Assembly (NCBI GenBank): GCA_000827265.1
Contig: KN834755.1
Span: forward strand, 759,819 to 797,380
Direction of reading: 5' to 3'
DNA: 37,562 nucleotides
From: Collybiopsis luxurians FD-317 M1
Taxonomy: Eukaryota > Basidiomycota > Agaricomycetes > Agaricales > Omphalotaceae
Shown: positions 10,901 through 20,704 of the stretch, piece after piece
How the letters are laid out: each line of letters begins with the position of its first letter
Position numbering within the stretch: position 1 is the first letter of the stretch
The notes under the pieces: generated by a model
What the model saw: the letters and a program-made list of their open reading frames with translations, nothing else
Databases searched by the model: none
What the model was told of the DNA's origin: nothing
Made by a program: the position numbers and the translations under genes

Positions 10901-12743
10901 GATCAATAAATTCGTCATCGGTATGCCCTCCAGATGTATCACTCCGATCACACTCATAGTCGGAGAAATCTTCATGCCCTCCAGATGTCTCATTCTGATC
11001 AGAGTTATTGTTGGAGAAATTATCATAGCTTTCAGATGGCTCCCTTGAATCATGGCAAAATGGATCATTAAGCCCAGATTGCCTTCCGTTATCAGAATAA
11101 TTATCATTACTACTAGATGAATATGCATCTCTATGGTCAGATTGTTCACCTGAATCCTCTGTGTACTTTTGCTTTACTTCTTCAATTAGCTCAAGAACTT
11201 CGGCATGTTCCACCACTTCAGCAAAGCTAGAATGTTCAGGGTGAAGATTTCGGGTGTACAATCCAGCGGCAATATAATCATTAAAGCCATCCCATAGCAA
11301 TGAAACTTTTTCTTGTTCCCCAATTGTACCAATAGTATCACACAAATCTTGGAAATAACCAACATAGTCTCGCACCCTATGTTTTCCTTGGTTGCAGTGA
11401 CGAAGTTTACGACGTTGCTCTGTACGGAAACTCAATGGGAAAATATAATCATATAGACAAATAAAGAATTTCTGAAGGGTCCATCTTTCAGGGTAATCCC
11501 CACAAGTGCGTTCATAAAAATTGTATGCATTCCCTTTGAGGAAATTTGACACAATGTCTACCTCCCTATGAATTGGTACATTGCCATCTTCAACATATTG
11601 ACTAGCCTGTTTGACAAATTGCATGAACTCACGAATGTTCATTGCTCCACTATATACAGTCGGAGGAATAGGCTTGATATTCATTTTGTATAGAGGATTC
11701 CGCCCCTCAATACCAACAGTATTAGAACCCCATGGCTCAGTGACGTATCTAGGCTGGCTGTCCATGTGCATTCCGAACATGGATTTTCCAAGTCGACTGT
11801 CCTGTGTGATGAAGTCACTAGGTCTGTCAGCATAAGGGTGAGCTTGTGCAACTGAAACAGAACGGCGACCTGAACTATTTGTTAAATTGACAATATGATC
11901 AGCCACAGACTCAGGCATTAATTCACTAGTTGCATGATAGGCATAATGATTTACCGATTGTCTATTCAAAGATTCTTTAATTTGGACAGAAGGCTGACAG
12001 GAGTTCCTAGGAGTGTCGATCTCCTTTGCCATAGGCATCTGTGCATCATTTTGGTCTTCACTCTCACACCACTTCATGAATTGCTGCCATTTTAAAAACA
12101 ATTGCCATTTCTTTTGAATGTCAGGGTCTCTCAAGCTTTCATAAATTCGCATTTGAGTATCCAGATCAGTTTCATTATTACTGAGATTCGCCGCCCCCCA
12201 ATTTCTTGGGTCTATAGCTTTGCCTTTGTCATAAGAGGGATCTGTATTGACATAATTTCTGTTCGGCATCTCAGAAGAAGCTTGATAGGAAGTATGTTCA
12301 CATGGATGACAGGCAGAATTCACCTCCACCATAAATCGATTGCGAGTAAGAGAATTATTAAAATTTCTATTACTATTGAAATTACCATTACTCTGGGACT
12401 CAGGAAGCATTCTCGCTCCTGCTGCCACCTGACCGTGCTCGTCAGCTTCAGGTAGGTCCATGTCCAAGCCACACTGGTCATTGGACATAACTACAGGCCT
12501 TGAAATTGGCCACTGCACTCCCTCTGGAGTTGAACCCCCTCTGGGGCCTCGAGCCTTGCTCGGAACGCTCTCCCACATGGGGCGCGACCCAGGGTTCAGC
12601 AACCCTGACTCCCACTCATTGAGCTGGGAGCGATGAGACAAAAATTGGTACTTACCTGATGCCATGGGCTTGCGCAAACCCTCACCTGAGATAGAACCTA
12701 AAGACATAAGTGCGAAAGGAAGAAAGTACTTAACTGAGGACAC
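7896..12743 (-). CDS. Giant Gag-type polyprotein with duplicated unknown domain
   Basis: An uninterrupted frame of 1615 codons runs the length of the element. It is open from a GTG at 12743; the first ATG is at 12707 (MSLGSIS), and another lies at MASGKYQ. A retrotransposon Gag capsid-like region sits at about residues 370-510 (FVKQASQYVED... to EVLELIEEV). A charged Ser/Asp/Asn-rich linker follows. A CCHC zinc knuckle is at about 655-668 (CFTCGDIGHISRFC), the nucleic-acid-binding part of Gag. Beyond it come an acidic region, then two tandem copies of a domain of about 140 residues (starting near 900 and 1044), then an unassigned region. The last 150 or so residues are of odd, non-globular composition and may be read-through. 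No DTG/DSG protease, YxDD reverse transcriptase or integrase signature is visible. The stop codon lies inside the 3' LTR. Splice-like GTAAG sites near the start leave the true N-terminus open. Confidence 0.85.
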   Translation of the reverse strand: MSSVKYFLPFALMSLGSISGEGLRKPMASGKYQFLSHRSQLNEWESGLLNPGSRPMWESVPSKARGPRGGSTPEGVQWPISRPVVMSNDQCGLDMDLPEADEHGQVAAGARMLPESQSNGNFNSNRNFNNSLTRNRFMVEVNSACHPCEHTSYQASSEMPNRNYVNTDPSYDKGKAIDPRNWGAANLSNNETDLDTQMRIYESLRDPDIQKKWQLFLKWQQFMKWCESEDQNDAQMPMAKEIDTPRNSCQPSVQIKESLNRQSVNHYAYHATSELMPESVADHIVNLTNSSGRRSVSVAQAHPYADRPSDFITQDSRLGKSMFGMHMDSQPRYVTEPWGSNTVGIEGRNPLYKMNIKPIPPTVYSGAMNIREFMQFVKQASQYVEDGNVPIHREVDIVSNFLKGNAYNFYERTCGDYPERWTLQKFFICLYDYIFPLSFRTEQRRKLRHCNQGKHRVRDYVGYFQDLCDTIGTIGEQEKVSLLWDGFNDYIAAGLYTRNLHPEHSSFAEVVEHAEVLELIEEVKQKYTEDSGEQSDHRDAYSSSSNDNYSDNGRQSGLNDPFCHDSREPSESYDNFSNNNSDQNETSGGHEDFSDYECDRSDTSGGHTDDEFIDQGQENNFADQQYAYNQGQTWRQHRNRLSAEEHRRYLAERRCFTCGDIGHISRFCVNDNTVNSDEHSSSNLFSSNNIELELLDGNYMDEPVIELTVGAINWFEDVEATYYSDESDDWQPEASDELTDSKDKEEDLGFDPMTELQDFDVSDSETEYGHESDSNKLDESSTAHLMDTQNLTCQESSHPSCFESLRHSSTDENDCQLLNYSTDFESEPFVLTPKVVNCNSTEMDTHTVVSPDDKKTYDIATSAKIQTENKHTGHSSWPKEKSIDYGQYEVDRNAKVGEVRSYSQCLPSPHWSNDKSVVRILPTSPISGSVVRDLCNKISTDFIGWCDDCLEGELHCDFRPDKAELSCDLNGVNLAFAIMKPGPIWIALDESAISLCGAAAQEFVCENKKFSVFRSCESKTVQRNCIVLETQLYVHFHKNWKVHRERFYSRCLHSKHWLKDKSILVKILSECSMSGSIVRDLFYQSLTDYIIRRDNPLEGEFYGTFRLYREECFPVLYLLCPTVTDDFDSICIESDGYATNLCGAVIQEFTRNKYKCSAFRSAELLSVEWDTEPHSDAETQLRRRDICQDIQLKRITDPDGVFLNEELSTKSGCVSPDMEIIAELSSEDQYLIATENVIADTFLYMILSVAPMIMKGHNNCRSHDLNSSAAFKTKGTPILLVSFPIQCCVPDSVYAGKIEWWPTSCTFARDIVAKRSNVYHTIQSRSYHGKSGYIESQSINKWFEIAEVAHCKSSSMTLKIGEWLLAIYPPFPTGGFPQLWLTDIDIECVALDQNIRGPEPNAIEQRLQCCCNLSEEINVLILDTELFLRSATSELTSGMEGGRRRICVTSSCPAFSTPSLFPLFLFNHHHSYPLPLLSQILLSLTQYHSDGTHSQLIPSQLNSPMNILPKDCVVVALFIPVALVNGWSILNQIGCMHLESIIILFALQGACYVITTTPSSLSPHTSHHFAVTQTLEISHMHCPMLPTRSTSTAITDILTGTFLVRDSIAISGGRM
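9240..9615 (-). repeat. Second copy of a duplicated protein domain
   Basis: It encodes FYSRCLHSKHWLKDKS...LEGE...LCGAVIQEF...FRSAE. It aligns residue by residue with the preceding copy (9640-10045). Shared positions include YSxCLxSxHW, DKS, SGSxVRDL, LEGE, LCGA, QEF and FRS. The nucleotides are well diverged, so the duplication is older than the insertion. The family was not recognised. Confidence 0.7.
9640..10045 (-). repeat. First copy of a duplicated protein domain
   Basis: It encodes SYSQCLPSPHWSNDKS...LEGE...LCGAAAQEF...FRSCE, the N-terminal member of the tandem pair. The spacing between copies is about 143 residues. The IALDESA...LCGA stretch sits where a Gag-Pol protein would have its protease. 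It lacks a D[TS]G triad, so no activity is claimed. Confidence 0.7.
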
Positions 12744-12889
12744 AAATCAAGTATCTGAAACCAAACAGTCAATTTGAGAGAATTCAACTAAACAAACCTT
12801 TGCGTAAATGACACCAGAGGAGACTCAAGTTGATCAGACTTGAGGGGACCCGTAGGATGTCGAGACACAGAGTTTGCTTGTCAAAAATA

Positions 12890-13232
12890 TGTAACGTATC
12901 TGCGACGGAGTTACGCAGTACGAGAGCACGAGGGGAAAGAGAAAGGTTAGCTTTGTAGAAATCTAACTTACTGAGTGCTTGGCCAGACAGATGACAAGGT
13001 TAAAGTGTCGATTCAAGAAGGACTCCCCTACTCTACGTACAAGCTGGCTTTTATAGTAGTGTAGGGTATATGTAATGATCGGGCATCTACAATACCAATT
13101 AACAAGATGAATGAGCGATTAACAGATTGGGGGTCTAATGATTATAATGAATATAGATATGGATACGAGAATATGGCAAGTGTGGAATGATGGAATGCAT
13201 GGACTGGAGCGACGCAGTGACGGCCCGCTACA
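12890..13232 (-). repeat. 5' LTR of the retrotransposon
   Basis: 343 bp, TG...CA, with C at 13036 where the partner has T. It contains the element's presumed promoter, and transcription would run leftward. Confidence 0.93.
13048..13055 (-). promoter_or_regulatory. TATA box in the 5' LTR
   Basis: TATAAAAG on the minus strand, within the LTR and oriented toward the Gag ORF. Transcription would be expected to begin about 25-35 bp downstream (near 13015-13025), which would mark the U3/R border. Confidence 0.55.
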
Positions 13233-13237
13233 ATACT
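13233..13237. repeat. Target-site duplication ATACT, right
   Basis: Exact copy of 7553-7557 directly outside the CA end of the LTR. Confidence 0.92.
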
Positions 13238-13565
13238 ACTGCTCGATCTGTATCCCGACGTCAGTGCTCCTTCCGAATGTGGGTGTGACTCTTGTGACTG
13301 TAAGTGTGGGCTTGCTGAGTATGAGTGTGAGCGAACCAAGTGTGAGGGTGAGCCCCAGGCACGAGTATAAGTGTGTCCAGTTATACCTATACCCTGCAAA
13401 ACATGCCCTACAAATGAGATGATTTGAGAACCAATAGAAATATCAGATCAAATATCAAATACAAACAAATAACTGTTGAAAACTCGAAGGGGTAAAACTT
13501 TTTGCAAACGGCTGTACAGTCATTTGCATAAAGGTTTGCAGTTCCGAGTTTTCAATACTTGAGGA
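13238..13565. other. Spacer with GTGTGA-rich tract
   Basis: No gene is seen. About 13268-13352 is rich in GTGTGA/GTGAG words on the plus strand. About 13431-13516 is a diverged direct copy of about 14546-14632, so similar sequence flanks the terpene synthase remnant on both sides. Confidence 0.4.
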
Positions 13566-14150
13566 ATGTGGGCCATCGCGCTGCGCGCGTGGCATGTACG
13601 AGTCCAGATGCTTGTTATAACATACTACGAGTTTGTAGCGGATCTAGACACGGTATTTGTTGTATACGTTGATGATATGGTAGAATATACACGCAATCGC
13701 TATACGACAACGCCATTGTTCATGAAAGCCATCATTTTTGTTTCCACCTATCACTGTCCTCTTCAAAGAACACGATATGGACCAATACCGAGAACCGACC
13801 CGAACTGTGTACATCGCTCTCGCTCTCCAGAACAACTTGTACTCATGGGAGAAAGAGTACGAAGCAGTCAAACGCTGCAACCTGTCGCACATTATGAACA
13901 CTATTTGGATCCTTACACAAGAGTACATACAGACATTCAAGTGGCGCAGGACACTTGCCGCAAATTGATCAAGAAGTATGTTGCCGAGTATGTTCAGATT
14001 GTTAAGGATGTCAAGGACAATGAGTCTCTCTCGGTGAACCTTCGCAAGTATGTCGAGGCTTTGCAATACAGGATTTCAGGAAATCTTGTTTGGAGCATTA
14101 AAAAAATCAGCCATAACCTCTTGGATGTACTGAGCTCATGGTGAATGCTG
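13566..14150 (+). pseudogene. Class I terpene synthase (cyclase) remnant, frameshifted
   Basis: Three pieces match a fungal class I terpene cyclase in the right order. At 13671-13685 there is an acidic DDMVE motif within YVDDMVEY, the usual Asp-rich metal site. At about 13760-13925, in another frame, IALALQNNLYSWEKEYEAV is an NSE-type motif; N, S and E are kept and the following Asp is Asn. At about 13925-14108 the frame returns with LIKKYVAEYVQIVKDVK and ISGNLVWS, like the C-terminal part of cyclase domains. A one-base frameshift near 13925 separates the last two pieces, and after VWS the expected CPRY-type continuation is lost. The 5' exons are absent. It most resembles cyclase domains of chimeric prenyltransferase-terpene synthases, but an ordinary sesquiterpene synthase is possible. 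It is non-functional as read. Confidence 0.7.
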
Positions 14151-16283
14151 TGCATTCCCAGTCATTACTACCTCCTAGTCTAGTTGCTTCGTAATTCAAG
14201 CCTGATACCTGGACAGAATGGAGGAAAGAGATCGTGGTGGTCAGAAAGTCACGCATATAGCATGAGTCACGGAAAGGTGACAAGTCTAAATATGGGGAAA
14301 AAATGGATATAATGAGGACTCTGAGAACCGTGGGAAAATGGTCAAGTCCCCTTGCAAGACGATTCCTCCATTACATTCCGGACTCGTAACTTGTTTGCTT
14401 GTATTTGCTTGCTTTATATATTTCAGGCCCCAGGTCAATCAAATCATACTGAACCACCATCAGAGGATGCCACTTGTGAGTCAATCCTCATCGAAATCAG
14501 TGGTTTGCTCTTCCTTTATCTGTCAGCTTTGTGTCTGGCTCTTGGAATATATAGAGATCCTAACAGAATACCAAATACAAATAAACACAACGTGAAAAAT
14601 TGAAACTGCAAAACTTTATGCAAACGACTGTAACCCCTAGATCATTGACCGACAAGCTTGGTAAAGTCAATAAAAATCCCAAAGGAGTTATTAGTGTTTT
14701 AATTAAAATGAAACTAGTATCCCTAACAGCCATAATGTGGTTGCAAAAAATAAAAAACACAAAGGTGTGAGCTATGAAATGCACACAATGTTGGCATACT
14801 CGCCGGAGTGTCACTCGAGGAAGGTAAATACACAGGTAAATCCTGTTTAATCTCGTAACAGTAGGAAGGAGGAAGTGGATAGGGGGAAAATTACAGCGTG
14901 CAGCTATATATAGTAAAACTACAGTCAAAGAGCGGCATCTTATATAAGAAATTGATGTTCCATCGATACTAGTCCAGCAATTTGGTTTTATAAAAATCTT
15001 TCGCAGAGAAAAATTCTCATATTATAGCAGTGAATTACTATGAATATTCTTAAAATTCTTTGGATTTTTCTCATTTTTATATCCACAAGAAACATCGTAT
15101 AACAAGCCGATCACATTCACTTCAAAAATCCTACCCATTTCGGCATCTCCATGGCGACAAACACATAGGCTCCTGATAACACCTATGGTGCTAAAAACCT
15201 CAGTTCGATACCCTAGAATGATATTTGGTCCTTCTAAATCACACCCATACTTTTGGTGGTTTTCTACATGCAGTAAAAGTTTGTATAAATAAGTGATCTC
15301 GTATAACCGGCTGATCTTTAACTGTAGTAATTACTGGTCCTCTCATCCATTTTTAAACTCAGGGAATTGCTGGAGAGATAGTTTCAAGCACTGAATTTGT
15401 TGGATGTACAGGACCAGTAGATTTTTTGTCAAAGAAGTGAAGAATAGATCAGGAGTAGACGTAGCGTGGTCCCGTTGTAGAACTGCCGGATATCAGCCAA
15501 GATATCGGGCAATGTCAGAAAGGTGGATGATATCATTCAATAATCATTCCATCCGTCTAAATTCTCCATCTCAACCCCATCAACGACCCGTTTCGATCAC
15601 TCTGTTACTTTAATTGTGACAATACCTGAGTACTGTTTGTCCGTTACCTTGAACCTATATCATGGCGAGAGAGCTGGGAAACGATCTGAACCAATGGAAG
15701 CTTGACAGAAAGCTATTGAGCGCTTGTTGGTGGAGCGCAGGAGTTTGTATGTCCGCTGTAACTACGCCACCTTATAAAATGAACGTCTAGAGTAGGTTGA
15801 AGCTTTTCGAGACGCGTCACGTCGCGTGACACCTTCAGGCTCAAAGCAGATCTATCTTTGGTACATTGCCAGAAGGAATTCTTATGCAGTCTCTTATGTG
15901 GCCACAAATCTCCATGTCGGAACTGATAAGTCATTTGAACCGCCTGAAGGGCAGGGCAAACGGTTTCACATAAACGACGGAAAGAAACAAACAACATAAG
16001 TACATGATCCTAGTAATTAGATGTAGAGCGAGAACGCAAATGGCAAATAGTACAATGGAAGTAGTAGTGCCCAGTGTCCTCGGAACTACTAGGAGTGTTT
16101 GAACAAAAGGAAAGAAAAAGAAAGAGATGGAAATTGACGAAGGTAATCGTGGTAACACTGAGAATCGACTCAAAGTTGACTGAGGACCCATATCAGATAC
16201 CTATAAGGCAAGAAGTGAATCAGTTGTCCACAATTCCGAAACTATTCCTTTGGTTACGCTCACCCTGAATTCACATCCTTGAA
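14151..16283. other. Long gene-free stretch
   Basis: About 2.1 kb without a supported gene. At 14360-14480, following a TATTTCAG acceptor-like site, a frame reads QAPGQSNHTEPPSEDATCES. This could be a linker or later exon of the terpene synthase, but it is not assignable. About 14546-14632 repeats 13431-13516. From 14640 to 15360 the DNA is A/T-rich with only chance frames. The stretch 15360-16283 contains short frames on both strands with no coherent exon chain. Confidence 0.5.
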
Positions 16284-16742
16284 TCACTGGACCTGTACAA
16301 TGGTTGGGTTCGGGGAGTTGTACTGATACGAATGGTCCCCATTATAGATGGTGCTGAGGGTGTGCAAATCTCCGTCTGCGTCCCAGAAGACAAAGCCCCA
16401 GCCCCCAGTGTTGGTGATTGCCAATGTATAATCAAATGCAGAGCCAGGGGGATTTTGAAAGAGGCTGTATCGTGTAAGCTTCTTCTTGTCCCGCACCTCC
16501 TTCGACGTCTCCTTCCAGGTCGCATCGCCCACAGGCCAATGGACAGCGAGAGGTTCATTCGCTTGTATGCTAAAATTGCTTTCCGTTCCCGTTTCGGCTA
16601 CTGTAGCTTCTCCAATAGTATCGACACCCTCGACCGATTTCTCGGTCTTAAGGACTCCAACTCGGACATGCAACCCTTTGTTGCTCTTTCCTTCAGTCCA
16701 CTCATAGTTGTCGTAGTTGAAAGCTATGATCTGATCAGCCAT
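16284..16742 (-). CDS. Small hypothetical protein, 152 aa, strongly promoted
   Basis: A single-exon coding region starts at an ATG in good context and encodes 152 residues with no signal peptide or membrane segment. It is rich in Gly, Thr, Asn and aromatic residues spaced as in beta-sandwich proteins (e.g. TNTGGWGFVFWDADGD). That composition would fit a cytosolic fruit-body type lectin or similar small binding protein, but I do not recognise the family and claim no function. The promoter is unusually clean. A TATAAATA box lies upstream, followed by a CT-rich leader (CTCTCCTCTCTCAG) and a 47-nt intron inside the 5' UTR, a combination usual for highly expressed fungal genes. No frameshift or stop interrupts it. 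Confidence 0.72.
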   Translation of the reverse strand: MADQIIAFNYDNYEWTEGKSNKGLHVRVGVLKTEKSVEGVDTIGEATVAETGTESNFSIQANEPLAVHWPVGDATWKETSKEVRDKKKLTRYSLFQNPPGSAFDYTLAITNTGGWGFVFWDADGDLHTLSTIYNGDHSYQYNSPNPTIVQVQ

Positions 16743-16751
16743 GTTTGCTCT

Positions 16752-16798
16752 CTGCGTGGGTTAGATCAACTTCGGAGAAGACGTCACAGAAAACTTAC
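16752..16798 (-). other. 5'-UTR intron of the 152-aa gene
   Basis: On the minus strand, GTAAGT at 16798 begins a 47-nt intron that ends in CACGCAG, with a CTAAC branch-like motif close to the acceptor. It lies ten bases before the ATG. It was inferred from splice signals only. Confidence 0.6.
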
Positions 16799-16876
16799 AA
16801 GAAATTCTTGTAGGGCTTGAGACTGAGAGAGGAGAGTTGGTGTGAGGTGATGAGACAGCGACATATTTCGACGACG

Positions 16877-16884
16877 TATTTATA
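16877..16884 (-). promoter_or_regulatory. TATA box of the 152-aa gene
   Basis: TATAAATA on the minus strand, about 80 bp upstream of the UTR intron. A CT-rich stretch follows where transcription would start. Confidence 0.6.
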
Positions 16885-18446
16885 CCCAAAGCCGGCGTTA
16901 CAGATCGTATCTAGCAATGATACTCCAATGTCACTGAACAACGCGCCTTGGGAGATCCGTATCCAGTATTATATTCAACACGAGTCACACACGGCCCATT
17001 AGACCTAAGCTTGGAAGAATGAGCCTGGTAGAGCTATCAATGGTAGAGGAACCCGCAGGAACGAATGGCAACAAGTTACAAAGGAACCGCTACTGTCGAG
17101 AATTTTGCTCGTTCAATTCCTTATCGGAGAAGAGGTTGGCAGGGGTTTTCACGCGGACAGTTTTCTTCCCCGGTGGCGCGCATTCTGATGACTTCTTCGC
17201 GTGTTATAAAAGGTTAACATCGTACGCTTAGCTCAGATGTGCAAGTGAATGCAAATCTTGGTACACTCACGGAGGATGCGGAGTGCCGAGAAATTTTGGT
17301 AACACCACGTCCGACGCGCCCTCCTGTCAGGAACCTGGTAAGACGTGAAGCTCCTGGATTCGATTCAGGGCCTGGATATGTAACTTATCGCGAGACGCGC
17401 CGATTTGCGTAAGCTCCGTCGCTCGGCTTCGTGCAGCGCCGCTCGGCTCATATGCACCGAGCGGCTGAGTCAGTTACAGCCGTCCGGCATATATGTAGCA
17501 TCAGGGGGGCCTACGATCTGAAGCACTTTGCACAAATTTCGGCGGGAGGGAGAAGTGAGGGGATGCTTTTCAGGATAAATTGACACCCAGAACGGAGAGA
17601 ACGGAGATACTAAGCCTGAATGTCAGAGAACTTTCGCCCCCAGGGCTCACACACTGCCATCCCTATCCCCATGTACGAGTTGGAATTGGCCCAGGCTCTG
17701 TCTCATGCTGAGGAACTTCAGCCAAAGCCACTATTCTCTCCGATATAAGGTTTCTGTCCTTATTTTACTCTATCAAAGTGTACCTTATGTAGATGAATGC
17801 ATTATGAAGGATCGGGCGAACGTTCTGGACGTAGTGATTATCAAGTCCAAGACAGCAAGGTTCCAAACTTTGAAATCTAGTGCGACATGCGTCTGGAGCA
17901 AGCTGAAGCCACGTCAAGTCAAGCCGTCGGAGCACTAGAAGTACCGGTTCGAAAGAGATTTTGCGGTATGAAAGACGGAAGGAAGGAATAACCCCATACT
18001 AGAGTTACGTTGCAGGTAAGAGGTACCTAGAAATCTTGGAACTGTTGAGCTAGAGACTTAATCCAGAATCAGTCCTACAATCTCCGTACTGGTGCGCCAG
18101 AAGATACCACATACGACAGATACTGACACTAGATCATACAACTCTACAAATTACTGCGTACAACGACCTAATCTCAGAATCGGCAGACACAACCTTTCGA
18201 ATACAGACATATAAACTACAAAAATATTTACGCTGTAAATGAACGAGAACATTGCCAGGACGAGTGATACAACTATAGATAAGGAATAATTTACCCGTCT
18301 GGCACGTACATGCTACCAGGGTCCAGCGCAGTGGATCCGGACGAAGTAACATCCACATCCACCATCCATCATAACACAAAGAAAAGATTCTCCGAAAAAA
18401 GATACCAACATTTAGCAGTCAAAGAGGTCCCTCGACTGGATCGAGG
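16885..18446. other. Gene-free stretch
   Basis: Nothing coding is supported over about 1.5 kb. The longest plus-strand frame (17705-17938) has no recognisable content or splice partners. A GC-rich hairpin with 8-bp arms (CCGCTCGG/CCGAGCGG) sits at 17439-17464. The last few hundred bases would be the 3' flank of the DUF7918-type gene. Confidence 0.5.
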
Positions 18447-20704
18447 CTATAACCCGGTCAAATCAATCACATCATTCAGCGCTTTCGTATTCGCACTCTG
18501 CCAGTGGTTCCGATTGTGATCTGCACTCAAAGCCTCACCCCGAACTGCGGCTGCGCCTGAACCTGCAGCCACACCGCCATCCCCTTCTCCAACATCCCAA
18601 TCCTGCGTAGCAGACACTTGAACACGAACCCCTTTAGCCTGTTTTCTCTCAGCTCGTTGAGCTTCGAGCAATTGTAAGCGCGCCTACATACAGAGCAAAG
18701 AGACAAAGTGTTAGAAAACCGCAGGAGAAAGACACGATGTAAAAGTCGAGGCACACGTACCCGTAAAGTCTCCATCTCCCTAACCGCCGCTTTATCTTCC
18801 TCATCATCATCGTTCACATCGAGAACCTCCACATCACCTACTCCCAAAGTTGGGGCTGCAGCCGCACCCCCAACCTCAGCATCATCCATACCCAAGTCAA
18901 CATCCACATCCATCCATAAAAAATCATCATCATCCTCCACCTCTCCGAAACTATCATGCACATCCCTATCAACATCCATGTCCAGAGACTCAGATTGATT
19001 ATCCACCTTGATCCGTTTACGATACTCCTCTTCCTCTTCCTCCTCCTTCTCGTTCACCCCGAATGGCGTCTCGGCAGCAGACAGAGAACGATGAGTAGAG
19101 GTCGCCCGTTTCCGCTTGTTTCCCGTGGAAATGTCCATCTCCAGACCTGGAGTACTTGAGCTGTTATTTCCATTAACACCGTCTGAAGTGGAGGGAGCCC
19201 GCCAACGAGGGTCTCTCGTACGATCGGAAGACGACGCGGCGGAGGCAACAGCTGTGGTAGTCGTAGCCGTCGTAGTGGCAGATGAAACACCGTAGGAAAA
19301 ACTTTTATCTCGTCTCTCCTCCAATATCTCTCGACCCTCAACCTCCCCATTATAGGCCATCGACGCCTCTCCACAGTCATCATCATCATCATCTATGACG
19401 ATTGCATCCATCGCAGACATACCCGAACCCGGGACCAATAAGCTATATTGACGTTCTGTAGCCTGTTCCCCTTCTTCCTTCTTCGGATGGAACGCTGGAG
19501 TGGGAGTTGGAGTCGGTTTAGGTGTTGGAAGGGCAGGAGAAGGGATGTGAAAGTCTTCTGGGTCGGTTTTCCTTGAATACTCCTCTTCCGCTACTTGTAG
19601 AGTATGATGAGCCGCAACATCTTCTCCTTCGTCATCATCATCATCTTCGTCCTCCTCATCCTTGACCACTGACGAAAGAAGAGAAAAAGCATATGAAGTT
19701 GGCGGAGGGATGGTGTCCCAAGAAGGAAGCGAGACGTCGCGTGAGCTAGAGGCAGGAGTGATTCGAGTGGGAGCGACAGTGGCGGATGGGGTTGGTGCTG
19801 GTGGTGTTCGGGACTCGGATTGACTCGGTATAGCTGGTTTGAATTCAGATTTGACGGATTCGGGAGAATTAGTTTCAGTTTTCGGTTTGATTTCCGGCTC
19901 GTTCCGACTAGGAGCGATGCCTTTAGCTTGGAGCATTTCTAGGCAGCTATTCGGTGAAAAGGAGAATGTATGGATGGAGAGGCGGCTACGTACCCAAAGG
20001 CCGATAGATAAACCGAAATGTAGCGACGGGCTGCTTGGAGAGTTGCTTCAGCCTAACGGCTTTTTTAGGAGTCGAGCTCTTAAGGGTATCATTGAAACTA
20101 ATGGTCCAGATATATGAGAAGGTGTGAACACAATACTCAGCATGCACTCACGTCGTCTGGTGTTGAATAGCCTTCTTTGCCCTCTCATGCAACGACTGCT
20201 GCTCAGGAATCGTCAGACCAACATGGTCCTCCGTATACTTGATCTTGACTCGAAAAATGTACAAATCAATCTGGCCTAGCTCAGTTTCGGATAGCTTTGG
20301 GTCTGCACAAGTGTCATCGTCTGTATTCGAAAAACACTGCCAATGAGTTGTACTTTGAAGTCATAGAAAAAGTGGGCCATACCGGTAAGTTTAATCTGAG
20401 AAAACTTGAACGGATGAATGGTAGTAGGACTGGTTCTTATTCCAGATTTACTCGTACAACTCGGCTTGTCAGGGTCGGTAGAAAGGACACTTCCACCGCA
20501 TTTGTTCCCGTCGACAACCACATGCCCATCCGTCGCTGTTGCACGTTTGGTATCCTCCCAATGAATCTGAAATCGTTTCCCTACTTCAGAAGCGATCCAG
20601 CAGTATACAACGTTCTGCTCTGGGAGGTACTTGAACTGATATTCTTCAGTTTCCTGGTCGTCAATGGTGACCCAAGCTTTGAATTCGTGTAAGAAGAGAA
20701 CCAT
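18447..20704 (-). CDS. DUF7918-type protein with acidic tail and SUMO-interaction-like motifs
   Basis: Five exons on the minus strand: 20704-20383, 20320-20152, 20097-19994, 19938-18761 and 18683-18447. The introns are 62, 54, 55 and 77 nt, all GT-AG, and the product is 669 residues. The first 200 or so residues resemble the DUF7918 family common in basidiomycetes. They run from HEFKAWVTIDDQ through VVDGNKCGG and the conserved LTDDD to FRFIYRPLEMLQAKGIAP. The rest is low-complexity and acidic (runs of Asp/Glu), with basic KRKR and RKRIK clusters that could be nuclear signals and a short Glu/Arg helix after the last intron. Two hydrophobic-acidic motifs, IVIDDDDDD (about 378-386) and the C-terminal VIDLTGL, look like SUMO-interacting motifs. 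A nuclear role is inferred from these, not shown. It starts about 500 bp from the divergent phosphatase gene. Confidence 0.82.

Larger units (their letters stand above)
7558..13232 (-). mobile_element. Complete young LTR retrotransposon, Gag-only (TR-GAG-like)
   Basis: Two 343-bp LTRs (7558-7900 and 12890-13232) begin TG and end CA. They are flanked by the duplicated 5-mer ATACT and enclose 4989 bp. The LTRs differ at one base by eye (T7704 against C13036), so the insertion is very recent. The element reads on the minus strand, so the 13.2-kb LTR is its 5' LTR. A purine-rich GGGAGGG lies next to the 3' LTR as a possible polypurine tract. No clear tRNA-complementary primer site follows the 5' LTR (TATTTTTGACAAGC...). 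The single long ORF carries a Gag capsid region and a zinc knuckle. I see no reverse transcriptase, RNase H or integrase motif in it or in other frames, so the element is probably non-autonomous and mobilised in trans. Confidence 0.93.

Noticed and set aside
7896..12743. Ordinary autonomous Gypsy/Copia Gag-Pol
   Set aside because: No reverse transcriptase, RNase H or integrase signature was found in the ORF or in other frames of the element.
14560..14928. 122-codon minus-strand frame
   Set aside because: It lies in A/T-rich DNA, is rich in Cys, Phe and Ile with no domain pattern, and has no start context or splice partners. It overlaps repeat sequence.
17340..17385. tRNA-like T arm (GGATTCGATTC with flanking CCTGG/TCAGG)
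   Set aside because: There is no matching D arm, anticodon arm or acceptor stem upstream.
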